DNA of 64,000 bases from Streptomyces tirandamycinicus (GTDB lineage Bacteria > Actinomycetota > Actinomycetes > Streptomycetales > Streptomycetaceae): positions 1,665,001-1,729,000 of the forward strand of contig NZ_CP029188.1 in the NCBI RefSeq assembly GCF_003097515.1. The letters are read 5' to 3'. The number at the start of each line of letters is the position of its first letter. Position 1 is the stretch's first letter. Shown here one piece after another: positions 1-8,063 of the stretch. A model generated the notes under the pieces. It was not told the origin of the DNA. It saw nothing but the letters and a program-made list of their open reading frames with translations, and ran no database searches. The position numbers and the translations under genes were made by a program.

Positions 1-529
1 GCCAGTCGTGGGCCCTGCTCACCCCTACCCGAGGACCGACCTTGATGAGCGCGGCAGGTACCGACTCGCCCTCGGACAGCACGACCGGGGCGCAGGCCAG
101 CAGGTCTGCGCCGTTGTGCTCCGCCGTGATGCCGAGTGCCCGGCAGAAGTTCCCCGGACCCCGCGCGAGCCGTGACGTCTCGACCCGCTCCCCTCGTCGG
201 CTGCGTGCCAGGTCCTCGCCCTCGATGACCCTGCCTGCCCGGACGAGGACGGCGGAGGCGGCGCCGTCCGTGCCCGTGACGACGTTGGCGCACCAGTGCA
301 GACCGTGGGACCGGTAGACGTACAGGTGTCCCGCGCGTCCGAACATCACGGCGTTGCGGGGGGTCCGGCCTCGGTAGGCATGGGAGGCCGGGTCGGCCGT
401 TCCGGAGTACGCCTCGGTCTCCGTGATGGCGATGCTCACCGTGCCCTCGGAGGTCTTGCAGCTGAGGACGCTCCCGAGCAGCCTGGGGGCGACCTCTTCA
501 GCGGGATGGGCGAGGAGGGCGACGTTCAT
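1..529 (-). CDS. DNA-3-methyladenine glycosylase, AAG/MPG family (3' end outside window)
   Basis: Base-excision repair enzyme that removes alkylated purines. Read leftwards from the ATG at 529, the frame stays open for 176 codons to the window edge. Family landmarks are in order: LLGSVL (17-22), ETEAY (37-41, catalytic Glu about 39), SHAYRGRT, MFGRAGHLYVY, ARGPGNF and GPRVGVS. The family is about 190-210 residues, so only a short C-terminal piece is missing. The ATG overlaps the stop of the upstream broken copy (ATGA), so translation is probably coupled; no separate Shine-Dalgarno is evident. Family call is firm, the start fairly firm. Confidence 0.85.
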   Translation of the reverse strand, partial: MNVALLAHPAEEVAPRLLGSVLSCKTSEGTVSIAITETEAYSGTADPASHAYRGRTPRNAVMFGRAGHLYVYRSHGLHWCANVVTGTDGAASAVLVRAGRVIEGEDLARSRRGERVETSRLARGPGNFCRALGITAEHNGADLLACAPVVLSEGESVPAALIKVGPRVGVSRAHDW

Positions 530-756
530 GCCGACCGCCTTGGCATGCCGTGGACGTACGCGTGTCCGGGCGGCCCGAACACGACTGCGTCCATGACTGC
601 GTCCATGGCTCCGTCGCGGGCGGTGCGGCCGCGGCAGGCGCGGCCGTCCTCGGTGCTGCGCACCAGGATCCGGCCGGGCGCGTCGGGCGCGATCCCGGGG
701 ACGGGCCGGCCGAAGAAGGCCCGGGGCGGCGGCGTACGGTCGGGGCTGCCGATCAT
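526..756 (-). pseudogene. decayed 3-methyladenine DNA glycosylase copy
   Basis: A 76-codon frame resembling the N-terminal half of a second glycosylase of the same family (RTPPPRAFFGRP, APGRILVRSTEDG, then CRGRTARDG and VFGPPGHAYV). The stretch carrying the catalytic ETEAY block is missing, a 12-bp tandem duplication (583-594/595-606) interrupts the RGRT-to-FGPPGH core, and the frame stops soon after HAYVHGM. It cannot encode an active enzyme. Its stop overlaps the start of the intact paralogue, so it may survive only as a translated leader. It could alternatively be a real small protein, but the decay pattern argues against that. Confidence 0.7.
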
Positions 757-842
757 GCCGTACGAGGGTACTCGTCCCGTCCGGGGAACCGGCTACCGTT
801 CGTCGCGCGTATGTAGAGGTCAGTGAAGAGGAAGGATGCAAC

Positions 843-1625
843 ATGGGCTTCAAGAAGCTGCTCGCGAGCCTCGGTGCCGGCGGTGCCTCGGTCGAGACGG
901 TGCTGACCGAGGACAACGTCGTGCCGGGCGGGGTCGTCCAGGGCGAGGTGCGTATCCAGGGCGGTTCGGTGAACCAGCAGATCGAGGGGCTGTCCGTCGG
1001 TCTGCAGGCGCGGGTCGAGGTCGAGGGCGGCGACCAGGAGGTCAAGCAGGACATCGAGTTCGTCAAGCAGCGTCTCGGAGGTGCCTTCGAGGTGCAGGCC
1101 GGCGCCGTGCACGTGGTGCCGTTCGGGCTGGAGATCCCCTGGGAGACGCCGATCACGTCGATCGCCGGCCAGCGGCTGCGCGGCATGGACATCGGGGTGA
1201 CGACCGAACTGGAGATCGCCCGCGCCGTGGACTCGGGTGACCTGGACCCGATCCATGTGCACCCGCTGCCTGCGCAGCAGGCGATCCTGGACGCGTTCAT
1301 CCAGCTGGGCTTCCGCTTCAAGAGCGCCGACATGGAGCGCGGCCACATCCGGGGGACGCGCCAGCGGCTGCCCTTCTACCAGGAGATCGAGTTCTTCGCG
1401 CCGCAGCAGTACCGGGGGCTGAACCAGGTCGAGGTCACCTTCATCGCCGACGACCGCGAGATGGACGTGGTGCTGGAGATGGACAAGAAGCCGGGACTGT
1501 TCAGCGAGGGCAGCGACTCGTACCGGGCGTTCACGGTGAACCTGCACGACTTCCAGGGGACGGACTACGCCGCGTACCTCAACCAGTGGCTCGCTGAGGT
1601 CGGCGGCCGTCGTAACTGGCTGTAG
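843..1625 (+). CDS. spo0M: Spo0M-family sporulation-control protein
   Basis: A 260-residue cytoplasmic protein of the Spo0M family (arrestin-like beta-sandwich fold), linked in Bacillus to sporulation control and cell division. It starts MGFKKLLASLG followed by a family-typical GGASVETVL segment, an ILDAFIQLGFRFKSAD block in the middle, and a C-terminal LFSEGSDSYR region. A good Shine-Dalgarno (GAGGAAGGA, ending about 6 nt before the ATG) fixes the start. It is transcribed away from the glycosylase pair. Role in Streptomyces is inferred from the family only. Confidence 0.88.
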   Translation: MGFKKLLASLGAGGASVETVLTEDNVVPGGVVQGEVRIQGGSVNQQIEGLSVGLQARVEVEGGDQEVKQDIEFVKQRLGGAFEVQAGAVHVVPFGLEIPWETPITSIAGQRLRGMDIGVTTELEIARAVDSGDLDPIHVHPLPAQQAILDAFIQLGFRFKSADMERGHIRGTRQRLPFYQEIEFFAPQQYRGLNQVEVTFIADDREMDVVLEMDKKPGLFSEGSDSYRAFTVNLHDFQGTDYAAYLNQWLAEVGGRRNWL

Positions 1626-1692
1626 GGCTCTAGGCTCGGAGCCGTAAGCGCGCGATCACGAGCGCAGGACTCCCGAGTACGGAGGTTCACAC

Positions 1693-2226
1693 GTGTCCGA
1701 GGCGAAGAGGGCTCCGCTGCCTCATGACTTCCATCCGCAGGTGCCGTCGTTCACCGTGACGAGTGCCGACGTCGAGGACGGCGGTGTCCTGCGGGGCGCC
1801 CAGGTCCACTCGGCGGGCAACACGTCACCGCAGCTGCGGTGGGAGGGTTTCCCCGCGGAGACGAAGAGCTTCGCCGTGACGTGCTTCGACCCCGACGCCC
1901 CGACGGGCAGCGGGTTCTGGCACTGGGTGCTGTTCGACATCCCGGCGTCGGTGACCGAACTGCCGGCGGGCGCGGGGAGCGGGAAGTTCGAAGGACTCCC
2001 CGAGGGCGCCGTGCACGTCCGCAACGACTACGGGACGAAGGACTTCGGCGGCGCGGCGCCACCGCCCGGTGACGGTCCGCACCGCTATGTGTTCACCGTG
2101 TACGCGGTGGACTCGGAGAAGCTGGGCCCCGGGGACGATGTGTCGCCCGCGGTCGTGGGCTTCAACCTGCGGTTCCACACGCTGGCCCGAGCCCAGCTGA
2201 TCGGCGAGTACGAGAACCGCGGCTAG
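1693..2226 (+). CDS. YbhB/YbcL-type PEBP (Raf kinase inhibitor-like) protein
   Basis: A 177-residue phosphatidylethanolamine-binding-protein homologue. It carries the PEBP signatures: FDPDAP and [10 protein letters not shown] near residues 61-80 and [13 protein letters not shown] near 133-145, which form the anion-binding pocket in the family. No signal peptide, so cytosolic. GTG start at 1693 preceded by GGAGG at 1681-1685. It lies 67 bp after spo0M, same strand, and ends in a strong terminator at 2252-2286. Ligand in bacteria is generally unknown. Confidence 0.9.
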   Translation: MSEAKRAPLPHDFHPQVPSFTVTSADVEDGGVLRGAQVHSAGNTSPQLRWEGFPAETKSFAVTCFDPDAPTGSGFWHWVLFDIPASVTELPAGAGSGKFEGLPEGAVHVRNDYGTKDFGGAAPPPGDGPHRYVFTVYAVDSEKLGPGDDVSPAVVGFNLRFHTLARAQLIGEYENRG

Positions 2227-2251
2227 CTTCACCGGCGTTCGCCTGTTGTTT

Positions 2252-2286
2252 GCCCGCTCCTGGTCTTGGAGAGATCAGGAGCGGGC
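2252..2286 (+). terminator. rho-independent-like hairpin after the PEBP gene
   Basis: Perfect 11-bp inverted repeat GCCCGCTCCTG / CAGGAGCGGGC with a 13-nt loop, 25 bp after the stop. Only a short T-rich tail, as usual in Streptomyces. Confidence 0.75.
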
Positions 2287-2398
2287 ATCTTTCGTGGTAC
2301 GCGGATATTGCGTTGTCCATCGCGGCGTGCCCGGCCAGAGTTGATCCCGGCCCAGAGCCCGGCACCAGGGCCGGCCTGCACACGGGAGGTGGGGCACC

Positions 2399-2941
2399 AT
2401 GAGGGACACACTGGTACTGAATGCGAGCTTCGAGCCGCTGTCGACGGTGACGCTCAACCGCGCGGTGGTGCTGGTACTGCAGGACAAGGCCGTCGTCGAG
2501 CAGTCCCACCCCGCGCTCCGGGTGCGCGCGGCCGCGGTGGAGCTACCGGTGCCGCGGGTGATCAGGCTCTGCAGATACGTACGGGTGCCGTTCCGAAGAC
2601 AGGCGCCGTGGTCGAGACGGGGCGTGCTGGTACGGGACCAGCACCGGTGCGCCTACTGCGGGAAGCGGGCGACGACCGTGGACCATGTGGTGCCGCGGTC
2701 GCGGGGCGGTGCGGACAACTGGCTGAACACGGTCGCGTCCTGCGCCGAGGACAATCACCGGAAGGCGGACCGCACCCCGGAGCAGGCCGGGATGCCCCTG
2801 CTGCACCAGCCGTTCGTGCCGACGCCGGCGGACGCGATGCTGCTCGCGCTCCGGGCGGGTGAGCGGTCGCCGCTGCCGGAGTGGCTGGGGCAGCTCGGCG
2901 GCCACCCGGCGGAGCGGCCCCCGCTGACGTCGGCGGCCTGA
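2399..2941 (+). CDS. HNH endonuclease domain protein
   Basis: A 180-residue protein of the actinobacterial HNH group starting MRDTLVLNASFEPL. The central zinc/HNH module reads CAYCGKR, then TVDHVVPRSRGG, then NTVASC and EDNHRKAD (about residues 83-123), giving the CxxC...DH...N...C...N pattern of a beta-beta-alpha-metal nuclease. GGAGGTGGGG sits just upstream of the ATG. Monocistronic, between two hairpin terminators. Biological substrate unknown; these stand-alone HNH proteins are common in Streptomyces cores and are not part of a visible restriction system here. Confidence 0.85.
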   Translation: MRDTLVLNASFEPLSTVTLNRAVVLVLQDKAVVEQSHPALRVRAAAVELPVPRVIRLCRYVRVPFRRQAPWSRRGVLVRDQHRCAYCGKRATTVDHVVPRSRGGADNWLNTVASCAEDNHRKADRTPEQAGMPLLHQPFVPTPADAMLLALRAGERSPLPEWLGQLGGHPAERPPLTSAA

Positions 2942-3035
2942 CGGCGCGGGTTCCGGCACGGGTTCGGGCACGGGTTCCAGCGCGGCTTCCGGCGCGGAGA
3001 CCGCCCGTCGCGGGTGCGCCCCGGATGAGCGCGGC

Positions 3036-3061
3036 AGCCCGCCCCCTCGTGGGGGCGGGCT
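3036..3061 (+). terminator. hairpin between the convergent HNH and TauE genes
   Basis: AGCCCGCCCCC / GGGGGCGGGCT, 11-bp perfect stem, TCGT loop, followed by TTCC. Placed to stop both convergent transcripts. Confidence 0.8.
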
Positions 3062-3120
3062 TTCCTGTGCCGCACTTCATCCGTGTGCCCCGCCTTTCGC
3101 GGGCCGCCTGCCATACGGCG

Positions 3121-3891
3121 TCAGCGGAGGACGAGCTGGACGACGGCCGCCGTTCCCACCACCACGATGAAGGTCCTGAGCACCACGGGTGACAGCCTCC
3201 GGCCGATCCCGGCGCCGATCTGGCCGCCGATGGCGGAGCCGACCGCGATGAGCAGGACGGCGGTCCAGTCGAAGTGGGCGACGAAGAGGAAGAAGAGCGC
3301 GGCCACGGTGTTGACGATGGCGGCGAGCACGTTCTTCGTGGCGTTGATCCGCTGCAGGCTGTCGTCGATCAGGATGCCCATGAGGGAGAGGTAGATGATC
3401 CCCTGGGCGGCGGTGAAGTAGCCGCCGTAGACGCTGGCGACCAGCAGGGCGGTGAAGAGGAGGGGGCCGCCGTCGAGGTGCGGTGCACCGGTTCCGCGGC
3501 GCTCGCGACGGCGCTGGACGGCGGCGGAGATCCGGGGCTGGAGGACGACGAGGACCAGGGCGAGCGTGACGAGGACCGGGACGATGGTCTCGAAGGCCGT
3601 GGGCGGCAGCAGGGTCAGCAGCATCGCCCCGGCGAGGCCGCCGACGAGGGCGGCGAGTCCGAGTCGGAGGATGCGGCGGCGCTGGCCGGCGAGTTCGGCG
3701 CGGTAGCCGATGGCTCCGCTGATCGATCCCGGTATCAGGCCGAGGGCGTTCGAGACGGTGGCGGTGACGGGCGGCAGCCCGGTGGCCAGCAGGACCGGGA
3801 AGGTGATGAGGGTTCCCGAGCCGACGATCGTGTTGATCGTGCCCGCCGCCGTGCCCGCCACGAAGATCGCGACCGCTTCCCAGATGGACAA
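3121..3891 (-). CDS. TauE/SafE-family permease
   Basis: A 256-residue polytopic membrane protein of the sulfite-exporter TauE/SafE (DUF81) family: about eight hydrophobic helices, an N-terminal GTAAGTINTIVGSGTLITFPVLL half and a C-terminal repeat ending VGSAIGGQIGAGIGRRL. The frame is open to 3951, but a TTG at 3891 has GAGGAG 6 nt upstream and gives the family-typical N-terminus SIWEAVAIFVAG; I take that as the start. Substrate (sulfite, sulfoacetate or another organic anion) cannot be read from sequence. Confidence 0.85.
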   Translation of the reverse strand: MSIWEAVAIFVAGTAAGTINTIVGSGTLITFPVLLATGLPPVTATVSNALGLIPGSISGAIGYRAELAGQRRRILRLGLAALVGGLAGAMLLTLLPPTAFETIVPVLVTLALVLVVLQPRISAAVQRRRERRGTGAPHLDGGPLLFTALLVASVYGGYFTAAQGIIYLSLMGILIDDSLQRINATKNVLAAIVNTVAALFFLFVAHFDWTAVLLIAVGSAIGGQIGAGIGRRLSPVVLRTFIVVVGTAAVVQLVLR

Positions 3892-3976
3892 GGCCGTCTC
3901 CTCACATGCTCGGTGCGTCGCCTCCCCGCCATCGAGGTCGAGGGGCCGCACCGATCATGCACGACGGGCTGGGCGG

Positions 3977-4954
3977 TCAGTCGATCGGGGGCTGCTCGCG
4001 TCGCTCCGTGCCGCTCTGGCGGGGGACGCCGCTGCCGCCGGACCCTCCCGCGCCGTTCCCGCCGCCGTTGCCGGACAGGGGTCCGCCGAAGCTGCCGATG
4101 GCGCCGGAGAGGCCCTTGAGCGCGTCGCCGATCTCGCTGGGCACGATCCAGAGCTTGTTGGCGTCGCCCTCCGCGATCTTCGGGAGCATCTGGAGGTACT
4201 GGTACGAGAGCAGCTTCTGGTCCGGGTCGCCGGCGTGGATGGACTCGAAGACGGTGCGGATCGCCTGGGCCTCGCCCTCGGCGCGCAGGGCCGCGGCCTT
4301 GGCCTCGCCCTCGGCGCGGAGGATGGCGGACTGCTTCTCGCCCTCGGCGGTGAGGATCTGCGACTGGCGGATGCCCTCGGCGGTGAGGATGGCGGCGCGC
4401 TTGTCGCGGTCCGCGCGCATCTGCTTCTCCATCGAGTCCTGGATGGAGGTGGGGGGCTCGATGGCCTTGAGTTCGACGCGGTTGACGCGGATGCCCCACT
4501 TGCCGGTGGCCTCGTCGAGTACGCCGCGGAGGGCGGCGTTGATCTCCTCGCGGGAGGTGAGGGTGCGCTCGAGGTCCATGCCGCCGATGATGTTGCGGAG
4601 GGTGGTGACGGTGAGCTGCTCGATCGCCTGGATGTAGCTGGCCACCTCGTAGGTCGCCGCACGGGCGTCGGTCACCTGGTAGTAGATGACGGTGTCGATG
4701 TTGACGACGAGGTTGTCCTGGGTGATCACCGGCTGGGGCGGGAACGGGACGACCTGTTCGCGCAGGTCGATCCGGTTGCGGATGGAGTCGATGAACGGCA
4801 CGACGATGTTCAGCCCGGCGTTGAGGGTGCGCGTGTAGCGGCCGAACCGTTCGACGATGGCGGCACTGGCCTGCGGGATGACCTGGATCGTCTTGATCAG
4901 GGCGATGAAGACCAGCACCACCAGAATGACCAGAACGATGATGATCGATGGCAT
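3977..4954 (-). CDS. SPFH/band-7 membrane protein (stomatin/QmcA-like)
   Basis: A 325-residue protein with one N-terminal membrane helix (residues 2-21), an SPFH domain (about 25-200, including VERFGRYTRTLNAGLNIVVPF and the EEINAALRGVLDEATGKWGI segment), a coiled-coil Ala/Glu-rich stalk with repeated AEGE units (about 205-235), and a Gly/Ser-rich tail. Such proteins form oligomeric membrane scaffolds. The NfeD gene lies 115 bp upstream on the same strand, the classical SPFH-NfeD pairing, so the two products probably act together in membrane organisation. Confidence 0.92.
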   Translation of the reverse strand: MPSIIIVLVILVVLVFIALIKTIQVIPQASAAIVERFGRYTRTLNAGLNIVVPFIDSIRNRIDLREQVVPFPPQPVITQDNLVVNIDTVIYYQVTDARAATYEVASYIQAIEQLTVTTLRNIIGGMDLERTLTSREEINAALRGVLDEATGKWGIRVNRVELKAIEPPTSIQDSMEKQMRADRDKRAAILTAEGIRQSQILTAEGEKQSAILRAEGEAKAAALRAEGEAQAIRTVFESIHAGDPDQKLLSYQYLQMLPKIAEGDANKLWIVPSEIGDALKGLSGAIGSFGGPLSGNGGGNGAGGSGGSGVPRQSGTERREQPPID

Positions 4955-5069
4955 CGTGCTTCCCGTGCCCTTCGCTGCCGGATGAGTCTCTGATGATCGA
5001 GTTTCCCAGACCGCGGGCGGTCATGGGTGAGGTTACGTCACATGATCATGACGAACCGTCACCCGGGTG

Positions 5070-5498
5070 TCACATCACCACGGCCGTCGCACCGTCGATC
5101 TCGACCACGTCCACCTGCTCCCCCGGCTCGAAGGCCCGGGAGGCGTCGAGGGCCCTGGCCGACCAGACCTCGCCGGCGAGCTTGATCCGGCCGCCGTCTC
5201 CGTCGACCCGTTCCAGCACGACGGCCTGACGGCCTCTCAGTGCGTCGACTCCGCTGGCGAGTTGGGGGCGCTGTGCGCTGTGGCGTGCGGCGATGGGCCG
5301 TACGACGGCGATGAGCGCGACCGAGACGGCGGCGAACACCACCACCTGCGCCACCACGCCGAAGCCGAGGCCCGCGGTGACGGCTCCCGCGACCGCGCCG
5401 ACGGAGAGCATCCCGAGTTCGGGCATGGCGGTGATCACGAGGGGGATACCGAGCCCGACCGCCGCGACGAGCCACCACACCCATGCGTCGATGTCCAC
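5070..5498 (-). CDS. NfeD-family protein
   Basis: A 142-residue short-form NfeD: two or three N-terminal membrane helices (about 7-65) followed by a soluble OB-fold domain (about 80-142; GRQAVVLERV, GRIKLAGEVWSARA, FEPGEQVDVVEIDGATAVV). It has no ClpP-like protease domain, as expected for the short class that partners SPFH proteins. Located immediately upstream of the SPFH gene, probably one operon. Confidence 0.9.
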   Translation of the reverse strand: MDIDAWVWWLVAAVGLGIPLVITAMPELGMLSVGAVAGAVTAGLGFGVVAQVVVFAAVSVALIAVVRPIAARHSAQRPQLASGVDALRGRQAVVLERVDGDGGRIKLAGEVWSARALDASRAFEPGEQVDVVEIDGATAVVM

Positions 5499-5573
5499 GG
5501 AGCCATGGTAGGCGGGCGAACGCCGCGCCGACAGGGCGCTGTCAGGGCGCTGTCGGCCGCTGCCGGGGCGCCG

Positions 5574-6365
5574 TCAGGAGAGCGGCAGGCCCTGGGCGGT
5601 CCAGCGCTCGCCGTTGCGCTCGACGACGAGCGGGAGCCCGAAGCAGAGGGAGAGGTTGCGGGAGGTGAGCTCGGTCTCCATCGGGCCGGCGGTGAGCACC
5701 TTCCCCTGACGGATCATCAGGACGTGGGTGAAGCCCGGCGCGATCTCCTCGACGTGGTGGGTCACCATGATCATGGAGGGGGCGTACGGATCGCGGGCGA
5801 GCCGGCCGAGGCGGCGGACCAGGTCCTCGCGGCCGCCGAGGTCGAGGCCGGCGGCGGGCTCGTCGAGCAGCAGCAGTTCGGGGTCGGTCATCATCGCGCG
5901 GGCGATGAGGGTGCGCTTGCGCTCGCCCTCCGAGAGGGTGCCGAACGTGCGGTCCAGGTACTCGGACATGCCGAGGCGGTCGAGGAAGGCGCGGGCGCGC
6001 CGCTCGTCGACGGCGTCGTAGTCCTCGTGCCAGGTGGCGGTCATGCCGTACGCGGCGGTGAGGACGGTCTGCAGGACGGTCTGGCGCTTGGGCAGCTTGT
6101 CGGCCATGGCGATGCCGGCCATGCCGATGCGGGGGCGGAGTTCGAAGACGTCGACGCTGCCGAGCCGGTCGCCGAGGACGGTGGCGGTGCCGGTGGTCGG
6201 GAACAGGTAGCTGGAGGCGAGGTTGAGGAGCGTGGTCTTGCCGGCGCCGTTCGGGCCGAGGATCACCCAGCGCTCGCCCTCCTTGACCGACCAGGAGACG
6301 TCGTCCACCAGAGCACGTCCTCCGCGGACCACGGATACGTCCACCAGCTCCAGTACATCGCTCAT
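5574..6365 (-). CDS. stand-alone ABC transporter ATP-binding protein
   Basis: A 263-residue single ABC ATPase: Walker A GPNGAGKTT at about 38-46, signature LSEGERKR (an E replaces the second G of the usual LSGGQ), Walker B LLLLDEPAAGLD and H-loop VTHH. No permease gene is adjacent. Similar ATPases are usually annotated as transport components without a known partner. The minus-strand motif TAGGTT near 6437-6442 could be its -10 box. Transported substrate unknown. Confidence 0.88.
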   Translation of the reverse strand: MSDVLELVDVSVVRGGRALVDDVSWSVKEGERWVILGPNGAGKTTLLNLASSYLFPTTGTATVLGDRLGSVDVFELRPRIGMAGIAMADKLPKRQTVLQTVLTAAYGMTATWHEDYDAVDERRARAFLDRLGMSEYLDRTFGTLSEGERKRTLIARAMMTDPELLLLDEPAAGLDLGGREDLVRRLGRLARDPYAPSMIMVTHHVEEIAPGFTHVLMIRQGKVLTAGPMETELTSRNLSLCFGLPLVVERNGERWTAQGLPLS

Positions 6366-6480
6366 GAGCGCGTTGTCTCCCCATTCGGTCGTCGGGTCTC
6401 GGGCTCTGCCCGCCTGTGGGCGCGGCTCCCCGGGTAAACCTACGCCACCGGTCCGGTGCTCCCGCCCCGGGTCCGGTACC

Positions 6481-6495
6481 TAGGCTGGGTCCATG
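6481..6495 (+). promoter_or_regulatory. -10 box placed for a leaderless transcript
   Basis: TAGGCT (6481-6486) ends 6 nt before the ATG at 6493, so transcription would begin at or next to the start codon, and no Shine-Dalgarno is present. No convincing -35 hexamer is visible. Confidence 0.5.
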
Positions 6496-7290
6496 CTCTC
6501 GGAACCACGTTCAGGACGCCTGGCCGCCTGGGGGAACGCCCTCTCGGCCGGATTCGTATCGCCGGATGACGCAGTGACCGCGATCGTCGGGGAGGACGCG
6601 GTGCACCGCGTGGAAGGGCTCCCCGGCGAGAGCGGGCCGGTGGGGCTCACGCTGGCGCTGGGGCGGCTGCGCACGGCCGGGGTCCGGGGATTCCGGGTGG
6701 CTCTGCCCGCGCCCGGGCATCCGCTGGGGCTCAGCGGGCCGCCGGAGTTCAACGCGCGGGCGCTGGAGGTGCGGGAGGCGGTCGTCTGCCACGGGGCGGC
6801 GTACGGCCTGGTGCCCGAGGTGCGCGAGGCGGGCCCGGACGGAGATGTGCACGTCGAGGTGGTCTGGCACTGCCTGCCGGTGCGGGAGGCCCCGCCCGCC
6901 GACGTCCCCTCCCTCGGCGAGGCGGAGCGGGAGCTCGCGGAGGGGCTGCGGGAGGCGACGGAGGTGCTGTCGCGGCTGGACGTGGCGGCCTCCGGGCCGG
7001 TGGCCGAGGCGGCGCTGGGCGCGTACCGGGCGCGGGCGGAGCCGAAGGCGGCCCGCGAGGTGCTCGCACCCGGGTACCCGTCCCGTGCGGCACGGGTGCT
7101 GGAACTGGCCCAGCGGATCGGTCTCCTGCTGTCCCTGGCGTACGAGAACGGGCACGGCGGGGCGATGAGCGCGTCGGAGATGGCGGCCCGGGGGGCGGCT
7201 CTGCGTCCGGTGGAGCGCGTGGCGCGGCGCGCGCAGGTGGCGGCGTACAACGCCTACGTGGAGGACCTGGAGCGCCGGGCGGGTCGCTGA
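6493..7290 (+). CDS. conserved hypothetical protein
   Basis: A 265-residue acidic, Ala/Glu-rich soluble protein with no recognisable catalytic motif, signal peptide or membrane helix. The N-terminal half has a beta-rich pattern (GLTLALGRLRTAGVRGFRVALPAPGHPLGLSGPPEF), the C-terminal half is helical (coil-like segment about 140-230). It resembles the conserved Streptomyces gene between the ABC ATPase and chpE. No separate Shine-Dalgarno, with a -10-like box 6 nt upstream; probably leaderless. A strong hairpin at 7438-7470 ends it. Confidence 0.8.
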   Translation: MLSEPRSGRLAAWGNALSAGFVSPDDAVTAIVGEDAVHRVEGLPGESGPVGLTLALGRLRTAGVRGFRVALPAPGHPLGLSGPPEFNARALEVREAVVCHGAAYGLVPEVREAGPDGDVHVEVVWHCLPVREAPPADVPSLGEAERELAEGLREATEVLSRLDVAASGPVAEAALGAYRARAEPKAAREVLAPGYPSRAARVLELAQRIGLLLSLAYENGHGGAMSASEMAARGAALRPVERVARRAQVAAYNAYVEDLERRAGR

Positions 7291-7437
7291 CGACGGGCGA
7301 GGGGGCTGAGAGGGGTGCGGCGGGGGCGAAGGGGGCGGCGGGGTGCCTTGCGGGGTCGCACCGCCACCCGGCCGCGCTGCCTCCATGGCCGCACCGCCAC
7401 CCGTGCGGTGAGGCGTGCGCGGCGGGGCCGGGTGTTC

Positions 7438-7470
7438 CGACGGGCCCCGGGCATGGTCCGGGGCCCGTCG
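7438..7470 (+). terminator. hairpin after the hypothetical gene
   Basis: CGACGGGCCCCGG / CCGGGGCCCGTCG, 13-bp perfect stem with a 7-nt loop. Confidence 0.75.
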
Positions 7471-7482
7471 GGCACTGCGGGG

Positions 7483-7517
7483 CTGCTCGGCTGCTCGGCT
7501 GCTCGGCTGCTCGGCTG
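7483..7517. repeat. 8-bp tandem repeat (CTGCTCGG)n
   Basis: The unit CTGCTCGG is repeated about 4.4 times in succession. The last copies form the left arm of the chpE terminator hairpin (7502-7542). Confidence 0.85.
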
Positions 7518-7542
7518 CGTAGTGAGTAGCCGAGCAGCCGAG
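7502..7542 (-). terminator. hairpin downstream of chpE
   Basis: CTCGGCTGCTCGGCT / AGCCGAGCAGCCGAG, 15-bp perfect stem with an 11-nt loop, 27 bp after the chpE stop. Works in either direction. Confidence 0.75.
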
Positions 7543-7569
7543 TAGCTGCGGGAGAGCCGTGCGGCTCGC

Positions 7570-7812
7570 TCAGCCGTTGACGCCCGTGTTGCCGAAGGCC
7601 GGGTTCAGGACGCCGATGACGTTGGCCGTGTTGCCGACGGCGTTGACCGGGACGTGGACCGGCGCCTGGATCAGGTTGCCGGAGCCGACGCCCGGGGAGT
7701 GCGTGGCGTGGCCGTCCGCGTGCGCGCTGGTGGCGGACGCGACACCGGCGCCTGCGGCCACGATGCCGCCGGCGACCATGGAGACGGCGAGGGCCTTCTT
7801 CAGGTTCTTCAC
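7570..7812 (-). CDS. chpE: short chaplin ChpE
   Basis: An 80-residue secreted hydrophobic protein. A Sec signal peptide (MKNLKKALAVSM...GVASA, cleavage near residue 27) is followed by one chaplin domain of about 50 residues (SPGVGSGNLIQAPVHVPVN...GNTANVIGVLNPAFGNT). Short chaplins self-assemble into amyloid fibrils that coat aerial hyphae and spores. The domain has no cysteine pair, which marks ChpE rather than the other short chaplins. GTG start with AGGAGG 9 nt upstream. Flanked by a strong terminator. Confidence 0.96.
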   Translation of the reverse strand: MKNLKKALAVSMVAGGIVAAGAGVASATSAHADGHATHSPGVGSGNLIQAPVHVPVNAVGNTANVIGVLNPAFGNTGVNG

Positions 7813-7952
7813 TTCGGGATCCTCCTAGGCGTCACCGCGGCGGGACCGCCGCAGCTCGCCCTGGAGAACGCCCGGGACGCGCCTGGGATACGCCGTGTGG
7901 GCGACATACACACGACGGTATGAACCTCACACCGGAGGGAAACGGTCCGCTT

Positions 7953-7991
7953 CCCGCCCGGATGACCCGCCTCCCGCTCGGATGACCCGCC
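7953..7991. repeat. two 20-bp direct repeats upstream of chpE
   Basis: CCCGC(C/T)CGGATGACCCGCC occurs twice in tandem, offset 20 bp, about 150 bp upstream of the chpE start. Function unknown. Confidence 0.6.
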
Positions 7992-8063
7992 GAACATCTC
8001 GCCGGATCGCCTGCCGAAACGTTCCGATCAGCCCGGAACCCAGCCCGCGTCGCAGGCCCGTGT

